Assembly (NCBI RefSeq): GCF_017515565.1
Contig: NZ_JAFWFN010000084.1
Coordinates: forward strand, 32,668-96,667
Length of the DNA: 64,000 bases
Direction: 5' to 3'
From: Halomonas sp.
GTDB lineage: Bacteria; Pseudomonadota; Gammaproteobacteria; Pseudomonadales; Halomonadaceae
Position numbers and translations under genes: made by a program. This document shows positions 1-8,886 of the stretch, piece by piece. The notes below the pieces were generated by a model. It was given only the letters and a program-made list of their open reading frames with translations. It ran no database searches and was not told the origin of the DNA. Positions within the stretch are counted from its first letter, which is position 1; every line of letters starts with the position of its first letter.

Positions 1-1242
1 AATGCCGCCACAAGGCGCCAACGCATCTACTAATTCCCAATTAATCGGTAGCGATGTTTTACGCAGCGGTGCCAGTAGCATCGGAATAAAATAGAGGCCT
101 GGTTCGATGGTGACCACCATGCCTGCGCGCAGTGTCCGTATCAGGCGCAGTGCTGGGTGCAATGCAGGCGCAGCTGCTGGGGTGCCATCTGGGTGACGAA
201 GCCCTGCCACGTCATGTACTTGGAGCCCCAAAGAGTGCCCCAACCCGTGAGGGCAAAAGGCCCGCGTTACCCCTTCATTAACAGCTTCTTCTAGGCTGCC
301 TTTGAAAAGATCGTGGGCAATTAAAATCTCGCCCAAATGCTGGTGCATTTGCTCATGCAGTGCAACAAACTCGACCCCAGGTGCTGTGCTCTGTACGAGC
401 GTATCTTTTAGGCCGTGCATCGCAGTAATTAAATCGCTAAACACGCCGGGTGCGTCAGGGCCTGCATGGGTGCGGGTTATGTCGGCACAGTAACCGCGAA
501 AGCGTCGACCTGCGTCTACCAACAGGCTGTGACGCTGCTTAGGGGTATGCAGGTCATAGTGTTGATAGTGCAGCACCCCAGCATGGCTATTCTGACCAAT
601 AATATTTTGATACGGCACGTCAGATTCACGCTGACGACTGGCGCCTAGATAAGCCAGCTGGATATTCAGCTCCCCTGAGGCACCGACGAATGCAGCCTGA
701 GCGGCTTGGTGCCCGGCGATAGCCAAACGGTTTGCTTCGCGCAAGCAAGCGATCTCGTAAGCCGTTTTGAACAGTCGTAGCTCATCAAGCGAGTGGATCA
801 GTGCGGTGGGCTGATGTTCTGCTTGAATGGCTTGTTGCGTGCTTGCTTCTAGGGAGTTTATGTCGCCAATCACCGCAGCGCGACCCGTGAGGGGAGGCGT
901 TATTTTGTCGCTGCACAGATGCACATCAAGTTCAGCTACCCAAGGTTCTTCAGGTAGACGCGTGGGTAAATGCCAGAAATCAGCCGGCGCATATAAATAA
1001 AGCTGCGGACGTTTGCCTGGTTGAATGACAAGCCAGCTATGCTGCACATCGGCAAGCCCCACCCAGTGCATAAAGTGACCATAGGCTTGAAACGTAGGTG
1101 TTTGGTCGTCGGCGAAATGGACGTTGGCATGGCCGCTGTAAATAGCTAGGCTGTCGATCTCTTGGGCTATCAAAATGTCGCTATAGGCGCGCTGCAAATG
1201 CGCTAAATGGTCTCGCTGTAAATTAAATAGGGTGGTTGACAT
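1..1242 (-). CDS. pepQ: Xaa-Pro dipeptidase (prolidase), C-terminus cut by window edge
   Basis: Cytosolic metallopeptidase of family M24B that cleaves dipeptides with C-terminal proline. The frame is open from the ATG at 1242 to base 1, giving 414 residues, so only about the last 30 of a roughly 440-residue protein are missing. The translation follows E. coli PepQ along its length. Metal ligands visible are the two Asp in LLVDAG and YCADITRT, the His in CPHGLGH and the Glu in TIEPGLYF; the final Glu ligand lies beyond the edge, just after the PCGGI seen at base 1. It starts 14 bp after the LysR gene, on the same strand as the peptide transporter, which suggests a role in using imported peptides. 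Confidence 0.93.
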   Translation of the reverse strand, partial: MSTTLFNLQRDHLAHLQRAYSDILIAQEIDSLAIYSGHANVHFADDQTPTFQAYGHFMHWVGLADVQHSWLVIQPGKRPQLYLYAPADFWHLPTRLPEEPWVAELDVHLCSDKITPPLTGRAAVIGDINSLEASTQQAIQAEHQPTALIHSLDELRLFKTAYEIACLREANRLAIAGHQAAQAAFVGASGELNIQLAYLGASRQRESDVPYQNIIGQNSHAGVLHYQHYDLHTPKQRHSLLVDAGRRFRGYCADITRTHAGPDAPGVFSDLITAMHGLKDTLVQSTAPGVEFVALHEQMHQHLGEILIAHDLFKGSLEEAVNEGVTRAFCPHGLGHSLGLQVHDVAGLRHPDGTPAAAPALHPALRLIRTLRAGMVVTIEPGLYFIPMLLAPLRKTSLPINWELVDALAPCGGI

Positions 1243-1256
1243 AACTCGGTGTCCTT

Positions 1257-2168
1257 TCAATGTCGTGGTGGAGTGAGTTCACTCCATAGCCCATCCAGTT
1301 CGGCATGATGCTGGCTTTGATGGCGGTATAAGCGGAGTTCCATGGGTACATCCCAGCGGCTATCGCCTGCTCTTACCAAGGTGCCTTTAGCAAGCTCAGC
1401 GGTTACGTTGCGTTCAGGGAGCCAACTCATGCCATAGCCAAGCAGCACTAGCTCTTTAATACCGGCGGCATAGAGGTTTTCACTCTGTGCCGTCAGGTAG
1501 GTGCTTTGGGGCATGCGGGCAAGGTGTGCTTTTACCGCTGAACCCAGCAATCCGCGTTTTGGGTAGGCAAGCCAAGGGGCTGGCTGTTGCCGAGTGCTCG
1601 GTAAAAGGGCGCAGGGTGAACCTTGGCTATTTAGCCCAGTAACTGGAATCAGACGTTCGTGACCTATCACGCGGTAGGTACATGCGCTGGTATCAATATC
1701 TAAATCACAGCGTCCTATGGGCCAATAACACATGGCTAGATCGCATTCCGCCCTGGCAAGCGCTTGAAAATAGTCACTGGCTACCCAGCCGGTGGCGCGC
1801 AGGTAAGGTTGTACGCGCTCCTGCCAGCCCATCTTGGCTAGCCATTCGGGTAAGAAATGCGGCAGTAAGCTTTGGGGGGCGGCCACCATAATACGCCGCT
1901 GCTGCCCAGCGCTGATCTCTCGCACACGGTCTCGGGCCAGGCGTACACGGTCGGTAACCTGCTCGCAGAGTGTCAAAAACTCTTCTCCCGCGGGCGTGAG
2001 CGAGAGCGGCAGCGTTTGCCGATTTATCAGCGTAACGCCCATCTCCTCTTCCAGCAGCTTAATTCGCCGGGAGAACGTGGGCTGAGTCACGTGTTGCTCG
2101 TCGGCGGCGCGGGAGAAATGTCGCGTTCTGGCCAGGGCAATAAAGTCTTCTAGCCAGCGAATTTCCAT
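1257..2168 (-). CDS. LysR-family transcriptional regulator (HypT/YjiE-like)
   Basis: DNA-binding regulator of 303 residues. The N-terminal helix-turn-helix is clear (WLEDFIALARTRHFSRAA, then VTQPTFSRRIKLLEEEMG), followed by a substrate-binding-like effector domain. I start it at MEIRWLED; a longer open frame reaches upstream to 2339 but runs into the ABC transporter gene and adds no recognisable sequence. The N-terminal domain and the NRQTLPLSLTPAG segment resemble E. coli HypT, a hypochlorite-responsive LysR protein, but the effector is not evident here. It sits 50 bp after the last transporter gene and 14 bp before pepQ, so it is probably co-transcribed with both and may regulate them. Confidence 0.88.
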   Translation of the reverse strand: MEIRWLEDFIALARTRHFSRAADEQHVTQPTFSRRIKLLEEEMGVTLINRQTLPLSLTPAGEEFLTLCEQVTDRVRLARDRVREISAGQQRRIMVAAPQSLLPHFLPEWLAKMGWQERVQPYLRATGWVASDYFQALARAECDLAMCYWPIGRCDLDIDTSACTYRVIGHERLIPVTGLNSQGSPCALLPSTRQQPAPWLAYPKRGLLGSAVKAHLARMPQSTYLTAQSENLYAAGIKELVLLGYGMSWLPERNVTAELAKGTLVRAGDSRWDVPMELRLYRHQSQHHAELDGLWSELTPPRH

Positions 2169-2217
2169 GCCATACCTCGTAGTGCTCTCAGGCGCGATGC
2201 TTTGTTGAGGGCGATCT

Positions 2218-3279
2218 TCATAGGCGACCTTCTTCCACAGCGTGGCATGCGACGCGGGTGCCGTCGTCCTGCGTTCGCAGTGTAGGAATTTCCTGCTTGC
2301 AGCGGGCGTTGGCGTAGGGGCAGCGCCCGTGGAAGACACAGCCGCTGGGTAAGTTGACTGGCGTAGGCACTTCGCCGGTTAGGCGGATATGCTGTGGCCT
2401 GTCATCTTTCAGCCGTGGAATCGCCGAGAGCAGCGCCTGAGTGTAGGGGTGGCGCGGCTTCTCAAACAGCGTGGCCGTTGTAGCAATCTCGCATACTGTA
2501 CCTAAATACATCACTGCTACCCGGGTGCCGAAATGCTCTACCACGGCTAAGTCATGGGTAATAAATAGGTAAGTTAGGTTACGATCACGCTGTGCATCCA
2601 TTAGCAGGTTGAGCACTTGGGCCTGAATGGAAACGTCTAGCGCTGAAATGGGCTCATCTGCGACGATAAACTCAGGGTCAACCGCCAAAGCGCGTGCGAT
2701 CGCGATGCGCTGGCGCTGGCCACCGGAAAATTCATGCCCAAAGCGCTTGCCCCAGTCAGGGTCAATGCCCACTGAGCGCATTACTTCTCCAACTTTGTCG
2801 AGAATTTGCTGGCGATTCCAGTTCGGGTGATGCAGGCGCAGCGGTTCTTCCAGGGTTTGCTGAATGGTCATGCGTGGGTTGAGCGATGCATAAGGATTCT
2901 GGAAAATCATCTGCATGCGCTTGCGATAGGGCAGCAGCTGACGCGAACTCAGGTTGTCGATACGCTGGCCATCGTAGCTAATCTCGCCTTCGGTAGGCGT
3001 AATCAGGCCCATCACTGTGCGTGCTACCGTTGATTTACCACAGCCGGACTCACCCACCACACAGAGTGCTTCACCGCGTTTGATATCTAAATTAACGCCG
3101 TTAATGGCATGCACATGCTCTTGATGGCGAACCAGCTTGCCGCCTTTAAATCGCAGTTGATCTAGGAAATCGCCTGATAGCGAAAAGCGCTTCTTTAGCC
3201 CACGAATTTGCAACAGTGATTCGCTGCTCTCTTCGTTTTGTGTAGGGTTGGCGATGAGCGTTTCTGCCTGTGCACTCAT
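2218..3279 (-). CDS. dppF: Di/oligopeptide ABC transporter ATP-binding protein (DppF/OppF-like)
   Basis: Second ATPase subunit of a peptide importer, 353 residues, on the inner face of the membrane. Walker A (GESGCGKST), the signature (SGGQRQR), Walker B (FIVADEP) and the switch His (ITHD) are intact. The C-terminus has the cysteine-containing extension typical of the OppD/DppF group (GCVFHGRCPYANARC), which in several relatives binds a [4Fe-4S] cluster. The start overlaps the end of the dppD-like gene by 4 bp, which implies translational coupling. Whether the substrate is dipeptides, oligopeptides or another small peptide-like compound cannot be read from the ATPase. Confidence 0.92.
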   Translation of the reverse strand: MSAQAETLIANPTQNEESSESLLQIRGLKKRFSLSGDFLDQLRFKGGKLVRHQEHVHAINGVNLDIKRGEALCVVGESGCGKSTVARTVMGLITPTEGEISYDGQRIDNLSSRQLLPYRKRMQMIFQNPYASLNPRMTIQQTLEEPLRLHHPNWNRQQILDKVGEVMRSVGIDPDWGKRFGHEFSGGQRQRIAIARALAVDPEFIVADEPISALDVSIQAQVLNLLMDAQRDRNLTYLFITHDLAVVEHFGTRVAVMYLGTVCEIATTATLFEKPRHPYTQALLSAIPRLKDDRPQHIRLTGEVPTPVNLPSGCVFHGRCPYANARCKQEIPTLRTQDDGTRVACHAVEEGRL

Positions 3280-4292
3280 GAGGTTTCCTCCTTCAGGCGA
3301 CGGTCTTCTAGCATTTCAGCTACCATGTGGCAGGCCACTTGGCAGTTGCCTGAGGTGACGAATCCAGGGACTTGCTGGGTACATGCCGGGCGGGGCTGGC
3401 CATCGGCACGGTTGATGAAGTCGCAGCGGGGACGGAAGGCGCAGCCATTAGGTAAATTGGACAATGAGGGCATGCTGCCACGGATTTGGTTGAGCCTTTC
3501 TCCTGGGGTCGCCATTTGTGGCAGGGCGTTAATTAGCCCCTGGGTGTAGGGGTGCTGTGGGTCGTTGATGATTTCCCTGGTGGGGCCTTGTTCAATTACT
3601 CGGCCTGCATACATAACCAGCATGTGTTGGGTAACTTGGCTAACAACACCTAGGTCGTGGGTGATTAATATAAGCCCGACATTGTGCTGCTCGCATAGCT
3701 CTAGCAGCAGCGCCATGATTTCCGCTTGAATAGTCACATCCAGTGCGGTGGTGGGCTCATCGGCAATGATAATGTCGGGGTCGAGCAGCAGTGCGATGGC
3801 AATAATAATCCGCTGGCGCATACCCCCGGAAAGCTCGTGGGGGTACTGATCCAGACGCGTTTCCGGCGATGGAATCTGCACTTGGCGCAGCTTGTCCAGT
3901 GCGATGCTGCGCGCCTCTTTTGATGAAATACGCCGATGCGCCTTTAGGCACTCCAGCATTTGCTCACCAATCGAGAGAACCGGGTTTAGCGTCATCATCG
4001 GGTCTTGGAAAATCATCGAGATGCGGTTGCCGCGCACCTTACGCAGGCCGCGCTCAGACATCGTATTAAGCGTTTGGCCTTCAAATTTAATGCTTCCCCC
4101 AGCAATAAAACCGGGCTTAGCGATCAAATTCAGTAGTGAGAAGGCGGCGACCGATTTACCGGCGCCGGACTCTCCGACAATTCCTAAACGCTCGCCGCGC
4201 TCAAGGGTGAAATTAACATCGCGTAGGGCGCGCACTTCGCCCTGGCGAAGGGCAAAGCGAACATCGAGTTGAGAAACTTCAAGTAGTGCCAT
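3276..4292 (-). CDS. dppD: Di/oligopeptide ABC transporter ATP-binding protein (DppD/OppD-like)
   Basis: First ATPase subunit of the peptide importer, 338 residues. Walker A is GESGAGKSV, so the usual final Ser/Thr of GKS[TS] is followed by Val, as is common in DppD. The signature is SGGMRQR, Walker B is IIIADEP, and the H-loop is ITHD. The C-terminal oligopeptide-transporter extension [10 protein letters not shown] is present. It lies 7 bp after the dppC-like gene and overlaps the dppF-like gene by 4 bp. Together they form the heterodimeric nucleotide-binding pair typical of Dpp/Opp systems. Confidence 0.92.
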   Translation of the reverse strand: MALLEVSQLDVRFALRQGEVRALRDVNFTLERGERLGIVGESGAGKSVAAFSLLNLIAKPGFIAGGSIKFEGQTLNTMSERGLRKVRGNRISMIFQDPMMTLNPVLSIGEQMLECLKAHRRISSKEARSIALDKLRQVQIPSPETRLDQYPHELSGGMRQRIIIAIALLLDPDIIIADEPTTALDVTIQAEIMALLLELCEQHNVGLILITHDLGVVSQVTQHMLVMYAGRVIEQGPTREIINDPQHPYTQGLINALPQMATPGERLNQIRGSMPSLSNLPNGCAFRPRCDFINRADGQPRPACTQQVPGFVTSGNCQVACHMVAEMLEDRRLKEETS

Positions 4293-4299
4293 GGTGCCC

Positions 4300-5241
4300 T
4301 CAGCCTTTATAAAGTCGTGGGTTCATGACATCGCGCAGCCAGTCACCCAATAGATTGATAGACAGCACCAGCACTACTAGCACCGCACCAGGAATCAACG
4401 TAATCCACCAGGAACCCGACTGTATGTAATCAAAGCCTGCTTTGATCAACGATCCCAGCGATGGGTGAGTTTCTGGCATCCCCAGGCCCAAGAACGATAG
4501 CGCCGCCTCGGAAATTATTGCGTTGGCAATCTGTACCGTAGAGATAACGAAAATAGGTGAGAGCGTGTTGGGCAGTACATGACGGAACATAATGCGCTTG
4601 CTGCGCAGGCCCATCACGCGGGCGGCGTCCACGTACTCTTTGCTTTTCTCAGCCAACACCGAGGCGCGCACCGTTCTTGCGTACTGCGGCCACTCGGCCA
4701 AGCCGATAATCAAAATCAGCATAAGTACCGCGTATTGGCTGTAAAAGGCGCTACCCATGGTGGCCTTAACCACGGCACCTACCACAATGGCCACCATTAG
4801 AGTCGAGAACGATAGCTGGATATCTGCCAGGCGCATCAAGAAAGCATCAACGCGGCCACCCAAATAGCCGGCCATTAAGCCGAAGGTGACACCAAGCAGT
4901 GCCTGAAGGAATACGGCACCAAAGCCAATCAGTAGCGATACCCGGGTGCCGTAAAGCACAATCGACCATAAATCGCGGCCCTGGGCGTCGGTGCCTAGTG
5001 CGTAGCGGTCGTCGGCGCCGTCGATCCAGAAAGGCGGCAATTCAGAGTCGAGAATATCAATTTGGCGCAGGTCATAAGGGTCAGTGGGTGCCAATAGCGG
5101 TGAGGCGAAGGCGGCAATGACCATGCAAAGGAATACGGCCAAACACAGCTGAGCGGTGCGGTCGCGTTTGAAGCTGTACCACAAAAAGGAATCGCGTAGG
5201 CGTTCCCAGCGGCTGGGTGAAGCATTCGTTGTCATTGTCAT
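4300..5241 (-). CDS. dppC: Di/oligopeptide ABC transporter permease (DppC-like)
   Basis: Inner-membrane permease of 313 residues. It has an N-terminal transmembrane helix (LCLAVFLCMVIAAFA) and a BPD_transp_1 core of about five helices. The cytoplasmic EAA loop that contacts the ATPases is visible as EYVDAARVMGLRSKRIMFRHVLPN. The N-terminal region before the core carries the short OppC-type extension. The start overlaps the end of the dppB-like gene by 4 bp. It pairs with the preceding permease to form the channel. Confidence 0.92.
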   Translation of the reverse strand: MTMTTNASPSRWERLRDSFLWYSFKRDRTAQLCLAVFLCMVIAAFASPLLAPTDPYDLRQIDILDSELPPFWIDGADDRYALGTDAQGRDLWSIVLYGTRVSLLIGFGAVFLQALLGVTFGLMAGYLGGRVDAFLMRLADIQLSFSTLMVAIVVGAVVKATMGSAFYSQYAVLMLILIIGLAEWPQYARTVRASVLAEKSKEYVDAARVMGLRSKRIMFRHVLPNTLSPIFVISTVQIANAIISEAALSFLGLGMPETHPSLGSLIKAGFDYIQSGSWWITLIPGAVLVVLVLSINLLGDWLRDVMNPRLYKG

Positions 5242-6287
5242 GCGGGCTTCCCGGTCAGTTTAACGGTGGGGTTCACCAGTCCGTAGATCAAGTCCACAAT
5301 TGTATTAGTGACCACAAAAATAACGCCGACAATCATCAGGTAGGAGACAATCAACGGAATATCGGCATGGTTTATTGCATCTAAGAACATCAAGCCCATG
5401 CCCGGCCATTGGAAAACGGTCTCGGTTAAAATGGTGTAAGCAACCATGGTGCCGATTTGAACACCACCGACAGTAATCACGGGTAGCATGGTGTTCTTAA
5501 GCGCGTGAACAAAGTAAACACGGCGCATAGAAATGCCTTTGGCGCGGGCATACTTCACATATTCAGATTGCAGCACTTCCATCATTTCGGCTCGGATCAG
5601 TCGAATGAACAGCGGTAGCATAATAGAGGCAAGTGCAACCGAAGGCAGTACCAAGTGCTTTATGCCATCCCAGGTAGCGAGATTGGTATCCCAGTTACCC
5701 ACCACGTTGACTAAGTCATAGCCACGTCCAAAGGAAGGCATATTACCTTGCGTGGAGAAGAAGCTATTCAGCCACGCTCCCCAGCCGGTGGTTTCAGGAA
5801 AGAGCGTCACAGTAACGCCTATGGAAAAAATTTGGATAAGCAAGATGGCGGTAAGAAAGACCGGAATTGAAATACCAATAATGGAAACACCCATAAAAAG
5901 CCGTGAAATCGGTGATCGCGGCTTAATCGCGCTATAAACGCCAATGGGGACAGAAAAAACTACGATTATCAGCGTTGCAGCAAATACCAGCTCTAAGGTT
6001 GCAGGTAAGTGTCTGGCGATCACTGATAGAGCAGGCTCGCGATAAAAGTACGAATATCCAAAATCGCCTTGAACCGCGTTTTTAGCAAAACGTACATACT
6101 GTACTAAGAACGGGTCATTAAGGCCCAGGCGCTCACGAATAGCTTCCCGCTCGCTTTCAGGTACTGACTGTCCGACCATCTGTTGTACAGGGTCACCCAG
6201 GTTATCCTGGATGGCGAAGGCCAGTACACTGATGATAAACATCACCAATATAGCGTGCATCAGCCGCTTGATTAGAAAAGCAATCAT
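5238..6287 (-). CDS. dppB: Di/oligopeptide ABC transporter permease (DppB-like)
   Basis: Inner-membrane permease of 349 residues, starting with the family-typical N-terminal helix (MIAFLIKRLMHAILVMFII). The EAA loop reads EYVKYARAKGISMRRVYFVHALKN. I use the ATG at 6287, which has AGGTGG eight bases upstream; a GTG at 6299 would add four residues and has no good ribosome site. It is separated from the binding-protein gene by about 140 bp but lies on the same strand, so the five genes probably form one transcription unit with the binding protein first. Confidence 0.92.
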   Translation of the reverse strand: MIAFLIKRLMHAILVMFIISVLAFAIQDNLGDPVQQMVGQSVPESEREAIRERLGLNDPFLVQYVRFAKNAVQGDFGYSYFYREPALSVIARHLPATLELVFAATLIIVVFSVPIGVYSAIKPRSPISRLFMGVSIIGISIPVFLTAILLIQIFSIGVTVTLFPETTGWGAWLNSFFSTQGNMPSFGRGYDLVNVVGNWDTNLATWDGIKHLVLPSVALASIMLPLFIRLIRAEMMEVLQSEYVKYARAKGISMRRVYFVHALKNTMLPVITVGGVQIGTMVAYTILTETVFQWPGMGLMFLDAINHADIPLIVSYLMIVGVIFVVTNTIVDLIYGLVNPTVKLTGKPA

Positions 6288-6428
6288 GGCGTACGCCACC
6301 TATGCAATAGGTTTAATTAAGGAGTAGGGCGGGTCTCGTTGCTGGTCATCAACAAATAAACTACTTCGCCCCCCAGTTACCTGGAGAGCGAAGCATCCTT
6401 GCTTATTAATGCGGCAAGACGAGAGAAC

Positions 6429-8000
6429 TTAGCGGTTGATTACTAAGTCACCCAGGTATGGGAAGTCGGTTGCGTTAACTACCGGCTCAATTTCGACACC
6501 ATCTGCTGCGGCATAGGCCAGGTTTTGCCAGTGCAGCATGATGTAGCCAACATCTTCATAAAGCATGGCTTCAGCTTCACGTAGCATTTCGTTACGTTTT
6601 TCGAGATCAGTTTCGCTGTCTGCTTGGGTAACTAGCGCATCGATCTCTTCGTTGCAGTAGCTGCCGTAGTTGTACTGGCCCGCACCCGTCTCTTCATCAA
6701 TACAGAAAGAGAGATACTGGAAGAAGTTAGCGCTGTCTTCGGTATCAGAGTGCCAGCCAATCATAGCCATGTCTGATTGGCGGGTATCGTATTCCGGCCA
6801 ATACTGGGCTAATGGCATGGTGCGTAAGCTGACATTAATATTGATACGCGCCAACATGTTAGCCACGGCTTGGGCGATTTGTGCATCATTAACGTAGCGG
6901 TTATTGGGCGCAATCATTTCCACGCTAAAGCCGTCTTCATAGCCTGCTTCCGCCATTAGTTCCTGGGCACGCTCCAGATCGTAACGCGGAACAAGGTCAG
7001 GATTGTGGCCCGAATAGCCTTCAGGAGAGAACTGGCCTGCGGGCGTTGCGAAACCGCGCATTAAGCGGTCGGCAATGCCCTCTTGGTTGATGGCAAGGTC
7101 AACCGCTTGGCGGACGCGAGCGTCCTGGAAGGCTTCAACCCGCTCTTCATTCAGCTGGAAGCCGATGATGCGCGTGCCGGGAATTTCATAAAGGTTTGCA
7201 CCTTGGGCATCGCGAACACGGTCTAAATCGTTAGGCGGTACGGCATCAATAAAATCAACGCCGCCAGAGAGAAGCGCCGCAACGCGGGAGGCGTTTTCAG
7301 CAATGGGCGTCAGTACGATGCGTGAAACATTGCCTTCGGTTTCGGTATCCCAGTAATCTTCGAAACGCTCAAAATCAACCCGTACACCCTGGCGGCGGTC
7401 GGTGACGATGAACGGGCCGGTACCGGAGACGTTGCGCGATGCAAAGGAGTTGCCCGCTTTAACGATTTCTGATTTGTCGTTTCCGTCGTCGGTTTCGCCG
7501 GTGTAAAACTCGCTATCCATGGGGAAAATGTAGGTAGCAAGGTTGAGCAGCAGCGGGTAGGGCTCAGTAGTGGTGATTTCTACGGTGTAGTCATCAACCG
7601 CTTCAACACTGGCTATCGGCTCGAAAATAGCGCGATAGTCTGGGCTCTCTTTTAAACGCTCAATGGTCCATACCACGTCTTTGGCAGTGAATTCGTTGCC
7701 GGAGTGGAAGGTAACGCCTTCACGCAGCGTCATGCGCATATGGGTGTCGTCTACTTGCTCCCACTCAGTGGCCAAGCGCGCTTCAAATTGAAAGTCTTTG
7801 GTCCAGCGAACCAGCGGGTCAAAGGCTAAGTGTGAAAAGCGTAATACGCCGCCAGAAAGCTGCTCATGGAGGTCGAGGGTTTCAGGGTCAGCGGAGTAGC
7901 CAATACGCAGTGTTTCAGCGCTTGCCGCCATCGGTAGCATTGCAGTGCCCGCAACAGCGGCGCCAATAATGGAGGCTAGTAGCGTTTTCTTGAGCGTCAT
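6429..8000 (-). CDS. dppA: Periplasmic peptide-binding protein (family 5 solute-binding, DppA-like)
   Basis: Substrate-binding component of the ABC importer, 523 residues. The signal peptide is MTLKKTLLASIIGAAVAGTAMLPMAASA, with probable cleavage after ASA. The mature part is an SBP_bac_5 protein (SADPETLDLHE near the start, FDPLVRW, LREGVTFHSGNEFTAKDVVW). The mature chain is very rich in Asp and Glu, as expected of exported proteins in a halophile. The ATG at 8000 is preferred over one at 8012 because GGGA precedes it at normal spacing. The family also includes glutathione, heme-precursor and nickel binders, so the dipeptide assignment rests on the neighbouring pepQ. Confidence 0.9.
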   Translation of the reverse strand: MTLKKTLLASIIGAAVAGTAMLPMAASAETLRIGYSADPETLDLHEQLSGGVLRFSHLAFDPLVRWTKDFQFEARLATEWEQVDDTHMRMTLREGVTFHSGNEFTAKDVVWTIERLKESPDYRAIFEPIASVEAVDDYTVEITTTEPYPLLLNLATYIFPMDSEFYTGETDDGNDKSEIVKAGNSFASRNVSGTGPFIVTDRRQGVRVDFERFEDYWDTETEGNVSRIVLTPIAENASRVAALLSGGVDFIDAVPPNDLDRVRDAQGANLYEIPGTRIIGFQLNEERVEAFQDARVRQAVDLAINQEGIADRLMRGFATPAGQFSPEGYSGHNPDLVPRYDLERAQELMAEAGYEDGFSVEMIAPNNRYVNDAQIAQAVANMLARININVSLRTMPLAQYWPEYDTRQSDMAMIGWHSDTEDSANFFQYLSFCIDEETGAGQYNYGSYCNEEIDALVTQADSETDLEKRNEMLREAEAMLYEDVGYIMLHWQNLAYAAADGVEIEPVVNATDFPYLGDLVINR

Positions 8001-8244
8001 AATTGTTCCCATGAATGATTGTTTATTGTTCGTTTTACACGTTGGTCACGGTGTTGTTGTTCATAGGTGACCAGTAAAACAGACACGGCCAGCTCGTAAG
8101 CTATCTAGCTAACATAGAGAGAGCCCGTTGCGTCATACAATCGAAATAATGACACGCATCATTCATCTGCCGAATGAGATGGCTAGAAGCGGCAGGGCGG
8201 CGCCAGGTGTTTAGACGAAAGTTGATACTGTTGGCAGTAAACTA

Positions 8245-8262
8245 GCAGGCCAAATGGCCTGC
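8245..8262 (-). terminator. Hairpin downstream of the glutaredoxin-like gene
   Basis: A perfect 7-bp stem (GCAGGCC/GGCCTGC) with an AAAT loop lies 15 bp beyond the stop codon of the minus-strand glutaredoxin-like gene. The following sequence on the minus strand is only weakly T-rich (TAGTTT), so it is a possible rather than a classical intrinsic terminator. The remaining 8001-8244 upstream of dppA shows nothing else I can name. Confidence 0.4.
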
Positions 8263-8276
8263 CTTAAGCGAATTTT

Positions 8277-8663
8277 TTAGCCAAAGCGCTGATGTAGCAA
8301 GCGATTAATGGCATCCGACTCGTAAAGCCATTCGTGCCGCCCATCTTCATGGGTGATTTTTAAGCAGGGTACTTTAACCTTGCCACCGCCTTCTTGTAGT
8401 GCCTTTTTGTGCTCGGGATCTAACTGAGCGTCCCGTGTTTCAATTTTCAGCCCCAGGCGGGCAATTTCTTTGCGTACTTTGATACAAAACGGGCAGGTGC
8501 GAAATTGATAAAGCGCTAGGCTTTTGCACGCTTGATCTACCTCGGCCTGCTCTTCAGGGGTGCGCTCTACCGATTTAGGTGTAGAAAGCTTTTCTGAGAT
8601 CAGCATGACCGGTGCGAGCACAAGACGTACGCCGCGGAAAAAGTAACGAATCAGGATGCGCAT
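8277..8663 (-). CDS. Glutaredoxin-domain protein with N-terminal membrane-type segment
   Basis: Protein of 128 residues. Residues 1 to about 25 (MRILIRYFFRGVRLVLAPVML) are hydrophobic with interspersed arginines and may anchor it to the inner membrane. From about residue 48 a thioredoxin-fold glutaredoxin/GST-N domain follows, with a CPFC active site (FRTCPFCIKVRK), a VPCL cis-proline segment and a C-terminal YESDAI motif typical for glutathione binding. It is probably a glutathione-linked disulfide reductase of the cytoplasmic face. Target proteins cannot be inferred. It is transcribed alone, divergently from mpl. Confidence 0.8.
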   Translation of the reverse strand: MRILIRYFFRGVRLVLAPVMLISEKLSTPKSVERTPEEQAEVDQACKSLALYQFRTCPFCIKVRKEIARLGLKIETRDAQLDPEHKKALQEGGGKVKVPCLKITHEDGRHEWLYESDAINRLLHQRFG

Positions 8664-8886
8664 GGATAGTTCCTCTGACCAACACCGTGGCTAGACGATG
8701 TGGTTAAGTGGTTTATTAAATGGATGGGCGCATCCTGCAACAATACGCCGAATTTGTCACTTTCTAGCCCCGTGACGTGAAGCCGCAATGATGATGGGAT
8801 GAGCAGCGTGGCTTAGCGTGCTAATCTCAGCGGCTATTTTCTATATGTTATGTCGGCTTTTACGGCAAAGGGAAAGGAGCTACCCC

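Noticed and set aside
2169-2339. N-terminal extension of the first LysR protein
   Set aside because: It overlaps the transporter gene, shows no family sequence, and the standard LysR start is at 2168.
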